This document shows positions 52,880-61,036 of a stretch of DNA of 64,000 nucleotides, in pieces; the first letter of the stretch is position 1; each line of letters opens with the position of its first letter. Under the pieces are notes generated by a model. The model did no database searches, was not told where the DNA came from, and saw only the letters and a program-made list of their open reading frames with translations. The position numbers and the translations under genes were made by a program. Location of the stretch: the NCBI GenBank assembly GCA_023415305.1, contig JAEZKZ010000114.1, forward strand, positions 1-64,000. The letters run 5' to 3'. The stretch comes from Bacillota bacterium (GTDB lineage Bacteria > Bacillota > Clostridia > Acetivibrionales > DSM-1351).

Positions 52880-54196
52880 ATGTCAGAAATTTTTAGCGGA
52901 ATTACTAAAATCAAGTATGAAGGCAGTGGATCTGATAATCCATTAGCATTCAAGTACTATAATCCAGATGCGGTTATAGGCGGAAAGACAATGAAAGATC
53001 ACTTAAGATTTGCAGTTGCATACTGGCATACTTTTGCAGCAGCCGGAGCAGATATGTTTGGTGCCGGTTCATGGGAAAGACCTTGGAACACAATGTCAGC
53101 TATGGACGGCGCAAAGTTTAAGGTTGAAGCAAATTTCGAATTTGCTGAAAAAATAGGAGTTCCATTCTTCTGCTTCCATGACAGAGATATTGCTCCTGAA
53201 GGAGATACACTTGCAGAAACCAACAAGAACCTCGACGTTATAGTTGCAGCTATAAAAGATAGAATGAAATCCAGTGATGTTAAGCTCCTCTGGGGAACAA
53301 CAAATGCATTTGGCAACCCAAGATTTATGCACGGTGCTTCAACTTCACCAAATGCTGATATCTTTGCGTTTGCGGCTGCACAGGTTAAGAAGGCTATGGA
53401 AATCACAAAGGAATTAGGTGGTGAAAACTACGTATTCTGGGGTGGTAGAGAAGGTTATGAAACATTGTTGAATACAGACATGAAGCTCGAGCTTGATAAC
53501 CTTGCAAGATTCCTCAAGATGGCTGTTGATTATGCTAAGGAAATAGGCTTCGACGGACAGTTCCTTATCGAACCAAAGCCAAAGGAACCAACAAAGCACC
53601 AGTATGATTTTGATGCTGGTACAGTTATCGGATTCCTGAAGACCTACGGCTTGGATCCGTACTTTAAGCTCAACATAGAAGCAAACCATGCAACCTTGGC
53701 TGGACATACCTTCCAACATGAACTTGCTGTTTCAAGAATTAATAACATGCTTGGAAGCATAGATGCTAACCAGGGTGATGTAATGCTTGGATGGGATACA
53801 GACCAATTCCCAACTAACCTCTACGATGCAACTCTTGCTATGTATGAAGTAATTAAAGCAGGCGGTTTGGGAAAAGGTGGTTTGAACTTTGACTCAAAGG
53901 TTAGAAGAGGATCCTTCGAACCAGCAGACTTGTTCTATGGTCACATTGCCGGTATGGACACCTTTGCAAAGGGTCTTATCATAGCTAATAAAATGGTAAC
54001 AGATGGTAAGTTTGACGCGTTTATCGCTGACAGATATTCAAGCTACACAACAGGAATTGGTAAGGATATCGTTGACGGTAAGGTTGGTTTTAAAGAATTG
54101 GAACAGCACGCTCTTAGCGTTAAGATCCAGAATAAGTCAGGACGTCAGGAAATGCTGGAGTCATTGTTGAACCAGTATATCTGCGAAACTAAATAA
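52880..54196 (+). CDS. xylA: Xylose isomerase
   Basis: Converts D-xylose to D-xylulose using two divalent metals. The 438-residue class II protein shows the xylose-isomerase signatures FCFHDRDIAPEGDTL, VFWGGREGYETLLNTD, FLIEPKPKEPTKHQYDFD, and NIEANHATLAGHTFQHEL with DANQGDVMLGWDTDQFP. The ATG at 52880 has TGGAGGG at the right distance; an upstream frame start at 52868 is not supported. Codon use looks strongly biased (many AAC, AAG, GAA), consistent with high expression. A strong terminator follows. Confidence 0.95.
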   Translation: MSEIFSGITKIKYEGSGSDNPLAFKYYNPDAVIGGKTMKDHLRFAVAYWHTFAAAGADMFGAGSWERPWNTMSAMDGAKFKVEANFEFAEKIGVPFFCFHDRDIAPEGDTLAETNKNLDVIVAAIKDRMKSSDVKLLWGTTNAFGNPRFMHGASTSPNADIFAFAAAQVKKAMEITKELGGENYVFWGGREGYETLLNTDMKLELDNLARFLKMAVDYAKEIGFDGQFLIEPKPKEPTKHQYDFDAGTVIGFLKTYGLDPYFKLNIEANHATLAGHTFQHELAVSRINNMLGSIDANQGDVMLGWDTDQFPTNLYDATLAMYEVIKAGGLGKGGLNFDSKVRRGSFEPADLFYGHIAGMDTFAKGLIIANKMVTDGKFDAFIADRYSSYTTGIGKDIVDGKVGFKELEQHALSVKIQNKSGRQEMLESLLNQYICETK

Positions 54197-54221
54197 TAGA
54201 TTGTCCTAATAATATATAAAT

Positions 54222-54264
54222 AGCAAACAACCCTGTGCCCAGAGCACAGGGTTGTTTGCTGTTT
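54222..54264 (+). terminator. Terminator after xylA
   Basis: AGCAAACAACCCTGTGC and GCACAGGGTTGTTTGCT form a perfect 17-base stem with a five-base loop, followed by a short T stretch. Confidence 0.9.
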
Positions 54265-54308
54265 ACCGGGCTTGGTGTTAGGAGGAAATGTTGTAATAGG
54301 AAAAAATT

Positions 54309-54381
54309 TTGACATTCGCTATTGTATTACATAATATAACAGTGTATACTTTAACATATGTTATTTATATCATATGTTAAA
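54309..54381 (+). promoter_or_regulatory. Promoter and inverted-repeat operator of the PadR gene
   Basis: TTGACA at 54309-54314 and TAATAT at 54332-54337 lie 17 bases apart. Downstream, TTTAACATATG (54350-54360) and CATATGTTAAA (54371-54381) are perfect 11-base arms around 10 bases. The dyad sits just past the expected start of transcription, where a PadR protein could block its own gene. Confidence 0.65.
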
Positions 54382-54428
54382 GAGGTACTATAAACAAAAA
54401 AAGAAAGAAAATCAGGAAGGTGATTAAC

Positions 54429-54959
54429 TTGTCAATCAAGTATGCTATTTTAGGAGTTTTAAGCTGGAAGCCCACTACAGGATATGATTTGAAGAAATTT
54501 TTTGAGGATTCTTCCTGGATGTACTGGTCAGGTAATAACAATCAAATTTACAAAGCGTTGGTACAGCTTCTAGATGAGGGTCTGGTCACCAATGAAGTCC
54601 AGCATCAGGAAAAGGCTCCTACCAAGAAAATTTACACAATAACTGAGAAGGGAAAACAGGAACTCAAAAAATGGGTGCTATCGGCACCTGAGCCTCCTGA
54701 GTTCAAAAAAACTTTCCTGGTTCAGCTATCATGGGCCGACTTGCTCACAGAAGAAGAATTGAATGAGGTTTTATCCAATTATGAGAATGAGGTAAAGTTA
54801 CAGCTTTTATTACATGAGGAAAAGAAAAGGCGAAAGAACGATTTTCCTTCAAGAAACCAAAGAGAAGCGCTTTTGTGGGATATAATTTCAGATAACATTA
54901 TTTCCTCGTATATAAATGAACTCAGTTGGATTAATTCAGTCCGACAAAAGCTGCAGTAA
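54429..54959 (+). CDS. PadR-family transcriptional regulator
   Basis: A 176-residue regulator. The N-terminal winged helix (SIKYAILGVLSWKPTTGYDLKKFFED; IYKALVQLLDEGLVT; YTITEKGKQELKKWV) is that of PadR, and the C-terminal half is the helical PadR_C (Vir_act_alpha_C) dimer domain. I start at the TTG at 54429, which leaves a normal gap after AGGAAGG; the GTG at 54420 abuts the site. It is followed by a DUF4180 gene, a common pairing. Confidence 0.85.
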   Translation: MSIKYAILGVLSWKPTTGYDLKKFFEDSSWMYWSGNNNQIYKALVQLLDEGLVTNEVQHQEKAPTKKIYTITEKGKQELKKWVLSAPEPPEFKKTFLVQLSWADLLTEEELNEVLSNYENEVKLQLLLHEEKKRRKNDFPSRNQREALLWDIISDNIISSYINELSWINSVRQKLQ

Positions 54960-54986
54960 AAAATAAGATGTTAAGGAGTGAATCGC

Positions 54987-55349
54987 ATGAATTATAACCT
55001 AGTCGAAAACGACACAAAAAAATATATTGAAATTGTATCATCCGATGTGCCTTTACGAAGTGAGCAGGATGCTCTTGATATTATTTCGCTAAGCTGGGAG
55101 CATGATATAAATATGCTGTTAATTCATGGTTATGTACTTTCGGAGGATTTTTTCGATCTGAAAACAGGAGTTGCAGGGAAAATGCTGCAAAAGTTTATAA
55201 ACTATAATATAAAGGTAGGTGCTATAATACCGTCACAGATTGCAGACACCGGCCGATTCAGAGAAATGGTCCTTGAGGCTAACAAAGGGAACGCCTTTAG
55301 AGTGTTTACTGGGCGGGAAGAAGCTGAAAACTGGCTGTTGAGTATTTAG
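54987..55349 (+). CDS. DUF4180-domain protein
   Basis: A 120-residue protein with YIEIVSSDVPLRSEQDALDII at the start and VGAIIPSQIADTGRFREMVLEANKGNAFRVF late, the pattern of DUF4180 proteins. No membrane or signal segment. The ATG at 54987 follows AAGGAG. It is 27 bases after the padR gene and ends at a terminator, so the two form one transcript. Function unknown; the family is often found with PadR regulators. Confidence 0.75.
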   Translation: MNYNLVENDTKKYIEIVSSDVPLRSEQDALDIISLSWEHDINMLLIHGYVLSEDFFDLKTGVAGKMLQKFINYNIKVGAIIPSQIADTGRFREMVLEANKGNAFRVFTGREEAENWLLSI

Positions 55350-55351
55350 TA

Positions 55352-55391
55352 GAAGAAAGGGACATATATTTATTTATATGTCTCTTTCTTC
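55352..55391 (+). terminator. Terminator of the padR-DUF4180 operon
   Basis: GAAGAAAGgGACATATA pairs with TATATGTCtCTTTCTTC around a short A/T loop immediately after the stop codon. Confidence 0.75.
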
Positions 55392-55514
55392 CCACCAACC
55401 ATATGCTATTCTTGATAAGAACCACTATACATTTTCAACATCTCCACTATTCTTTAATGATACTACTTTTTATAAATGTACTTTTTGAGAAAAGCGTTCA
55501 GACTGGAGAAGCAA

Positions 55515-56156
55515 CTAGAGGAATTTTAGTATACTGCTTTTATCCTTTAGGACCTTTGTCCTTGGGGTATACTTTGGCTCACCGATGGGAATTACGCTCA
55601 AAAGCCGCAAATCCTTTTCTACTCCAAGGATTTTTTTTATTGCGTCTTCTGCAACTACAGGGTCGTTCATCCAGCAGGCTCCATATCCCTTTTCAGAAAC
55701 AGCCAGCAACAGATTCTGAATTGCTGCACCAATGGATAGCACATCATAATATCCCAGCTTATCAATCATACCTCGATAATCATAGCCTTTTTCATAGAAG
55801 GACTCAACAGCTTTTTCGTCATAAAACCTTGTTTTGTCCATGAAGACAAAAACTACAAGGGGTGCATTTCTGAAAAAGCTTACCGCACTTTCTCTTATAT
55901 TAAGAAAGTTCGGAGTTGCACCGGAGTAGCCATTTCCATAAAAATCACGGGCTGCTTCGGCCGCTGCGTCACCTAGCCTGTGAATAAGGTCTTTATTGTC
56001 AACTGCTACAAAGTACCAGCATTGGCTGTCGCAACCACTGGGGGCATTTGCTGCGCAGGAAATAAAATATTCAACCAACTCCCTTGGAACGGGTTTATCA
56101 GTAAATTTTCTTATACTTCTTCTTTTTATTGCCAGTTCTAAAAAATCGTTTTTCAT
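55515..56156 (-). CDS. Nitroreductase-family flavoprotein
   Basis: A 213-residue FMN-dependent oxidoreductase-type protein. The start LAIKRRSIRKFTDKPVPREL is the typical nitroreductase entry with the FMN-binding Arg pair, followed by AANAPSGCDSQCWYFVAV and the C-terminal GYGACWMNDPVV with LSVIPIGEPKYTP. AAGGAG lies before the ATG on the minus strand. It is transcribed alone. The natural substrate is unknown; the family reduces nitroaromatics, quinones or enones. Confidence 0.85.
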   Translation of the reverse strand: MKNDFLELAIKRRSIRKFTDKPVPRELVEYFISCAANAPSGCDSQCWYFVAVDNKDLIHRLGDAAAEAARDFYGNGYSGATPNFLNIRESAVSFFRNAPLVVFVFMDKTRFYDEKAVESFYEKGYDYRGMIDKLGYYDVLSIGAAIQNLLLAVSEKGYGACWMNDPVVAEDAIKKILGVEKDLRLLSVIPIGEPKYTPRTKVLKDKSSILKFL

Positions 56157-56434
56157 AAATATCTCCTTACAGAAAGTAGTATAACCAAATTAAAATAGAC
56201 CACCAATGTCGGTAGCAGGGTTCTGTGTTGACGAGGTTCATATTTAAATTATACCAGACTGCAAATCAAAAGATATAGTTTTGCTTATTACTTGTGAAAA
56301 AAAACATCTGCCATATAGAAATAATAGTTGCATAAATTATACTGTTATTATTTATGCAAATTATACAAAACTCAATGTGGTTTTTAGTGGAATATGTGTA
56401 TATTATACCAAGAATACTTCATGATACTATATTA

Positions 56435-56503
56435 GTGTAACCGGTTGCACAAAAGAATTCAATGAGCAACCATTTTTTTTGGACATTGTGCAACCGGTAG
56501 CGC
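56435..56503. promoter_or_regulatory. Two LacI-type operators upstream of the alpha-glucoside operon
   Basis: GTGTAACCGGTTGCACAA at 56435-56452 and TTGTGCAACCGGTAGCGC at 56486-56503 are the same site in opposite orientation (TTGTGCAACCGGT core) with centres about 51 bases apart. The CG-centred near-palindrome is a typical LacI/MalR site. They lie ~95-160 bases before the lacI-type gene, so this regulator likely controls itself and the genes after it. The rest of the 440-base gap (56157-56434 and 56504-56596) shows only A/T-rich promoter-like DNA. Confidence 0.75.
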
Positions 56504-56596
56504 AAATAAATAACTTACTATTATAGATTTTTTATAGTTAATACTAATAATACAAAAACAATATCTATGATCCCTGTTGTGGGTATGGAGGTTTAC

Positions 56597-57622
56597 ATGG
56601 ATTCAATACCAAAGAAAATGACAATTAAAGAAATTGCAGAAATTGCCGGCGTTTCAAAATCCACCGTATCAAGAGCAATCGATGGAAATCCCAGAATTAG
56701 TAACGAAACAAGAAGGAAAATTTTCGATATCATTGAGAAATATGGCTATACTCCAAACACTGCAGCAAGAAACCTGGCAAGAAACAAAACCAATGCAATT
56801 GGAATAGTCTTACCCCATGGAGAGTCAGGTATATATGCAACTACGTTTTTTCAGGAGGCCTTAAAAGGCATATGCAACATGGTTTCAAGCAACAATTACG
56901 ATGTCCTGATAACCTCGGGAAATCCATCGGAGCCTGAAGCTATAAAGAGGCTCATAACCACATCGAGAGTAGATGGAATAGTTCTGCTCAGATCAAAGCT
57001 GAGAGACACAAATGTTGAACTGCTGCTCAATACCGGTTTTCCATTCGTTCTGATAGGAAGCTGTAAGGAATACAATAATATTTACAGTATCGACAATGAT
57101 AATGTTAGCGCAGCTTTCGCATTAACCGAACATATTATCAACAACGGAAAAAGAAAAATTGCATTCATCGGAGGAGTTGAGACCTCAGTTGTAACAATAA
57201 ACCGGTTGAAAGGGTATAAGGAGAAAATACAGGATAATGGCTTAGAACCAACTGAAAAATACATATGTCTAGGGCCTTTCACCGAACAGCACGGGTATGA
57301 TTCCATGAAAAGGCTTATGGCACTCAAGGAAAGACCGGATGGAGTAATTGCCGCAGATGATACCATGTGCATGGGAGCTATGAGGTACCTTGAGGAAATA
57401 GGAGCAAAGGTGCCTGAAGAAATAGCCATTGCGTGCTTTAATGACAGTGCATATACCAGGTTTTCCAGACCATCGATAACAACAGTCACTGTGGATTCAT
57501 ACCAACTGGGAGCTTCGGCAGCCCAAACACTACTGGAGATATTGAATAGCAAGGAAGTTGGGCCAGGCTGTAAATACATTGATTATAAAATTCTGGAGAG
57601 AGAGTCAACAGCAACTATTTAA
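56597..57622 (+). CDS. LacI-family transcriptional regulator
   Basis: A 341-residue regulator. The N-terminal helix-turn-helix MTIKEIAEIAGVSKSTVSRAI and hinge (NTAARNLARNKTNAIG) are followed by the periplasmic-binding-like domain (ADDTMCMGAMRYLEEIGAKV, then the SITTVTVDSYQLGASAAQTL end). The ATG at 56597 has GGAGG five bases upstream; an earlier frame start is not supported. It leads the uptake and phosphorylase operon that follows, and probably represses it until an alpha-glucobiose or its phosphate product is present. Confidence 0.88.
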   Translation: MDSIPKKMTIKEIAEIAGVSKSTVSRAIDGNPRISNETRRKIFDIIEKYGYTPNTAARNLARNKTNAIGIVLPHGESGIYATTFFQEALKGICNMVSSNNYDVLITSGNPSEPEAIKRLITTSRVDGIVLLRSKLRDTNVELLLNTGFPFVLIGSCKEYNNIYSIDNDNVSAAFALTEHIINNGKRKIAFIGGVETSVVTINRLKGYKEKIQDNGLEPTEKYICLGPFTEQHGYDSMKRLMALKERPDGVIAADDTMCMGAMRYLEEIGAKVPEEIAIACFNDSAYTRFSRPSITTVTVDSYQLGASAAQTLLEILNSKEVGPGCKYIDYKILERESTATI

Positions 57623-57684
57623 TGGGTTAGTCTGCAGATGGCCCATTCAAATATATAACAAAAAGTTTAGGGAGGAATTAAATT

Positions 57685-59115
57685 ATGAAGTCAAGAAAGA
57701 CTTTAGGACTTGTCGTTGCAATAGCAATGATGGCCGGAGCCTTTGCAGGTTGCGGTTCAAACTCATCAACAACCGATTCCAGTACAGCGGCAGAAAGCAC
57801 AACAGCAGCGGTTTCTTCAGCAGCAGATTCTTCAGCAGCAGATTCCACAACTGATGCCCCCAAAAAAGGTGGAGAGATATATTATTTAAACTTTAAGCCT
57901 GAAATTGTTGAAGTATACAAGGAAATTGCCAAAGTATACGAGGAAGAAACAGGTGTTAAGCTTAAAGTAGAGACTGCTGCATCTGGTACATATGAACAGG
58001 TTTTGAAATCCGAGGTGGAAAAATCGGATCCACCTGTACTTTTTCAGATCAATGGTCCAAAAGGCTATGCAAGATGGACAAATTACTGTGCTGATTTAAA
58101 AGATACTGAAATATACAAGCATCTGTCCGATAAAAATTTGGCAGTTACAGTTAATGGCGGAGTTTATGGAATACCATACGTTGTTGAAGGATATGGAATT
58201 ATATATAACAACGCTATAATGAGCAAGTATTTTGCATTGTCAAATAAGGCTACTGATGTTAAGAATACTGAAGAAATCAATTCTTTTGCAAAGTTAAAGG
58301 CAGTAGTTGAAGATATGACCAAAAACAAGGAAGCACTTGGAATCAAAGGTGTGTTTGCGAGCACATCCTTAAAACCGGGTGAAGACTGGCGTTGGCAGAC
58401 TCACCTTGCAAACGTTCCGGTATTCTATGAATTCAAGAATAATAATATAGATTTAACCGGTGATGCTACAAATACAATTACTTTCCAATATGCTGAAAAC
58501 TATAAGAATATTTTTGATTTGTATATAAACAATTCAACTATTGATCCTAAGCTGCTTGGTACTAAACAAGTTACAGATTCTATGACTGAATTTGCGCTTG
58601 GTCAGGCTGCTATGGTTCAGAACGGAAACTGGGCATGGGGTCAGGTTAAGGATGTAAAAGGTAATGTTGTTAAGCCTGAAGATATCAAGTTCCTTCCAAT
58701 TTATACGGGTGTTGCAGGTGAAGAAACTCAAGGCATTTGCTCCGGTACAGAAAACTTCCTATGTATAAATAAGAAAGCGGATCCTGAAAAGCAGAAGCTT
58801 GCTGCCGACTTTATTTACTGGTTGTACTCCAGCCCTAAGGGTAAGGATTTTGTAACTAATAAACTGGGCTTCATAGCTCCATTCGATACTTTTGAAGATA
58901 ATGAAAAGCCATCTGATCCACTTGCAAAAGAAGTACTCAGTTGGATGAGCAAACAGGGTTCTACGAATGTAGCCTGGAATTTTACTGCATTCCCGAATCA
59001 AACCTTTAAGGACAACTTTGGAGCAGCACTGCTTCAATATGCACAGGGTAAAAAGAAGTGGGATGATGTTAAGGCTCAGGTCGTTAATGACTGGAAAATC
59101 CAAAGTGCTAAGTAA
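57685..59115 (+). CDS. Sugar ABC transporter solute-binding lipoprotein
   Basis: A 476-residue lipoprotein: signal LVVAIAMMAGAFAGC with the lipobox FAGC, then a low-complexity Ser/Thr/Ala linker (about 23-58) and a type I sugar-binding domain (YYLNFKPEIVEVYKEIAKVY; PYVVEGYGIIYNNAIM; ALGQAAMVQNGNWAWGQVK). GGGAGG is close upstream of the ATG. It captures the sugar outside the membrane for the two permeases downstream. A hairpin after it may let it be made in excess. The linker is rich in Ser and Thr and could be glycosylated. Confidence 0.87.
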   Translation: MKSRKTLGLVVAIAMMAGAFAGCGSNSSTTDSSTAAESTTAAVSSAADSSAADSTTDAPKKGGEIYYLNFKPEIVEVYKEIAKVYEEETGVKLKVETAASGTYEQVLKSEVEKSDPPVLFQINGPKGYARWTNYCADLKDTEIYKHLSDKNLAVTVNGGVYGIPYVVEGYGIIYNNAIMSKYFALSNKATDVKNTEEINSFAKLKAVVEDMTKNKEALGIKGVFASTSLKPGEDWRWQTHLANVPVFYEFKNNNIDLTGDATNTITFQYAENYKNIFDLYINNSTIDPKLLGTKQVTDSMTEFALGQAAMVQNGNWAWGQVKDVKGNVVKPEDIKFLPIYTGVAGEETQGICSGTENFLCINKKADPEKQKLAADFIYWLYSSPKGKDFVTNKLGFIAPFDTFEDNEKPSDPLAKEVLSWMSKQGSTNVAWNFTAFPNQTFKDNFGAALLQYAQGKKKWDDVKAQVVNDWKIQSAK

Positions 59116-59141
59116 AATACTAATGTAAAAAGGTATTACGA

Positions 59142-59182
59142 GTAAAATTAAACTGTCCGGAGAATGGGCAGTTTAATTTTAC
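59142..59182 (+). terminator. Hairpin between binding-protein and permease genes
   Basis: GTAAAATTAAACTG (59142-59155) pairs perfectly with CAGTTTAATTTTAC (59169-59182). A/T-rich arms make it a partial terminator or mRNA stabiliser that would keep binding-protein mRNA more abundant than permease mRNA. Confidence 0.6.
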
Positions 59183-59299
59183 CAAAATTCCAGCAGAATC
59201 GGCTTATTAAACGAATAAATTGAATATAAAACCCATGTGCCCAAGCTTAAAAGAGACTCTGAACCATTAAACAGCACATTGGGGGGACATGGAGGTTAT

Positions 59300-60151
59300 A
59301 TGGAAAAGAATTTAAAAAAGTATTTTGCATTTTTTGCTTTACCTACATTAATAGCATTTACAATAGCATTTCTGATTCCCTTTATTATGGGAGTGTACCT
59401 TTCATTTACAGAGTTCGATACAATATCCGAGACTACCTGGGTTGGATTCTCTAATTTCGGGAGAGCATTTGAGGAAGGATCCGATTTTCTGAGTGCAATA
59501 ATATTTACATCAAAGTTTGCTGTGGTTTCAGTTATCACAATAAATGTTCTGGCATTTGTTTTGGCGCTGCTTTTGACTAAAGGAATAAGAGGCACAAATT
59601 TTTTCAGAACGGTATTTTTCATGCCGAACCTCATTGGGGGTATCGTTCTGGGATATATTTGGCAGATAGTAATAAACGGATTCCTGGCACATTTTTTTGG
59701 TGTTGATATCACCTTTGATGCAAAATATGGTTTTTGGGGACTTATTCTTGTAATGGGCTGGCAGTTAGGCGGTTATATGATGATAATATATATAGCCGGT
59801 TTGCAAAGTATTCCTGAGGAATTGGTTGAGGCGGCTAAAATAGATGGAGCTTCATCGTTACAATTACTATTCCGTATCACAGTTCCGCTGGTAATGCCTG
59901 CAATTACCATATGTACTTTCCTTACACTTACCAATTCCTTTAAATTGTTTGACCAAAACCTTTCTTTAACAGCAGGTGCTCCTGAGAATTCTACTAAAAT
60001 GATGGCACTGGATATATTCAAAACATTTTATTCCGGAAATGTCGGTTATGGGGGGGTAGGACAGGCGAAAGCGGTCATATTCTTCATAATGATAGCAGTT
60101 ATTGGCTTTATTCAGTTACATCTGACAAGAAGTAGGGAGGTGCAGCAATAG
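59300..60151 (+). CDS. Sugar ABC transporter permease, MalF-like
   Basis: A 283-residue permease with about six helices (FFALPTLIAFTIAFLIPFIM at the start; IYIAGLQSIPEELVEAAKIDGASSLQLL carrying the EAA motif). The ATG at 59300 has GGAGG at the right distance; a longer frame from 59237 is not supported. It is followed directly by the MalG-like gene (stop and start overlap by one base). It forms the channel for the binding protein at 57685. Confidence 0.88.
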   Translation: MEKNLKKYFAFFALPTLIAFTIAFLIPFIMGVYLSFTEFDTISETTWVGFSNFGRAFEEGSDFLSAIIFTSKFAVVSVITINVLAFVLALLLTKGIRGTNFFRTVFFMPNLIGGIVLGYIWQIVINGFLAHFFGVDITFDAKYGFWGLILVMGWQLGGYMMIIYIAGLQSIPEELVEAAKIDGASSLQLLFRITVPLVMPAITICTFLTLTNSFKLFDQNLSLTAGAPENSTKMMALDIFKTFYSGNVGYGGVGQAKAVIFFIMIAVIGFIQLHLTRSREVQQ

Positions 60152-60984
60152 TGGAGAACAGAACAAAAATTATTAACGGAGCTTTGACAACATTATTTTC
60201 TATTGTATCTTTAGTATGGCTGTTTCCTTTATTTCTTGTTTTGATGAACTCATTTAAAGGTCAATTCTTTATATCGGATCAACCCTTTAAATTCCCTACA
60301 GTAGAGACATATGTAAAATTTGAAAATTACTTTAATGGAAATGAACAGATTGAATTTGTAAGTGCTTTTTTTAACTCTTTAAGAGTCACTATATTATCGG
60401 TAATTGCAATTGTTTTGTTTACCTCAATGACTTCCTGGTATATTTTACGGGTTAAAAATAGCCTTAATAATATGATTTTTAATGTGATAATAGCAAGTAT
60501 GATAGTTCCATTCCAAATGGTAATGTATCCAATGTCTAAGGTGGCAAATGTATTACACCTTGATAACACATGGGGTCTTGTCGTAATATATCTGGGCTTT
60601 GGTGCCGGGCAGGCAGTATTTATGTTTTCAGGCTTTATAAAAGGTATACCTCTAGAAATAGAAGAGGCTGCTACAATAGATGGTTGCAATCCGATACAGT
60701 TGTTCTTCAGAATAATTTTCCCAATTCTAAAGCCTATATCTATCACTATATCTATATTAAATGTAATGTGGATTTGGAATGACTTCTTACTTCCATATCT
60801 GGTATTAGTTGATACAAGGACTATACCTATGGCAATTCAGTATCTCCAGGGAGGATATGGCTCAAAGGATATGGGAGCACTGATGGCTATGCTTATACTG
60901 GCTATTATACCTATAGTGTTGTTCTATGCTATATGTCAAAAATACATTATTAAGGGTGTAATGGCAGGTTCGGTGAAAGGTTAG
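60151..60984 (+). CDS. Sugar ABC transporter permease, MalG-like
   Basis: A 277-residue partner permease, starting with GTG at the stop of the upstream gene after GGGAGGTG. It has six helices, with the EAA loop EIEEAATIDGCNPIQLFFRIIFP and the usual GVMAGSVKG C-terminus. No ATPase gene is nearby, so a shared MsmX/MsmK-type ATPase probably powers it. Confidence 0.88.
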   Translation: MENRTKIINGALTTLFSIVSLVWLFPLFLVLMNSFKGQFFISDQPFKFPTVETYVKFENYFNGNEQIEFVSAFFNSLRVTILSVIAIVLFTSMTSWYILRVKNSLNNMIFNVIIASMIVPFQMVMYPMSKVANVLHLDNTWGLVVIYLGFGAGQAVFMFSGFIKGIPLEIEEAATIDGCNPIQLFFRIIFPILKPISITISILNVMWIWNDFLLPYLVLVDTRTIPMAIQYLQGGYGSKDMGALMAMLILAIIPIVLFYAICQKYIIKGVMAGSVKG

Positions 60985-61036
60985 GTCATGAAATGACAAC
61001 GTTATATTACAGATAAAATCATCAGGGAGAGTAAAT

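Noticed and set aside
55403..55843. 146-codon open frame on the plus strand
   Set aside because: It lies mostly antisense to the nitroreductase gene, lacks a ribosome site and has a composition unlike the neighbours.
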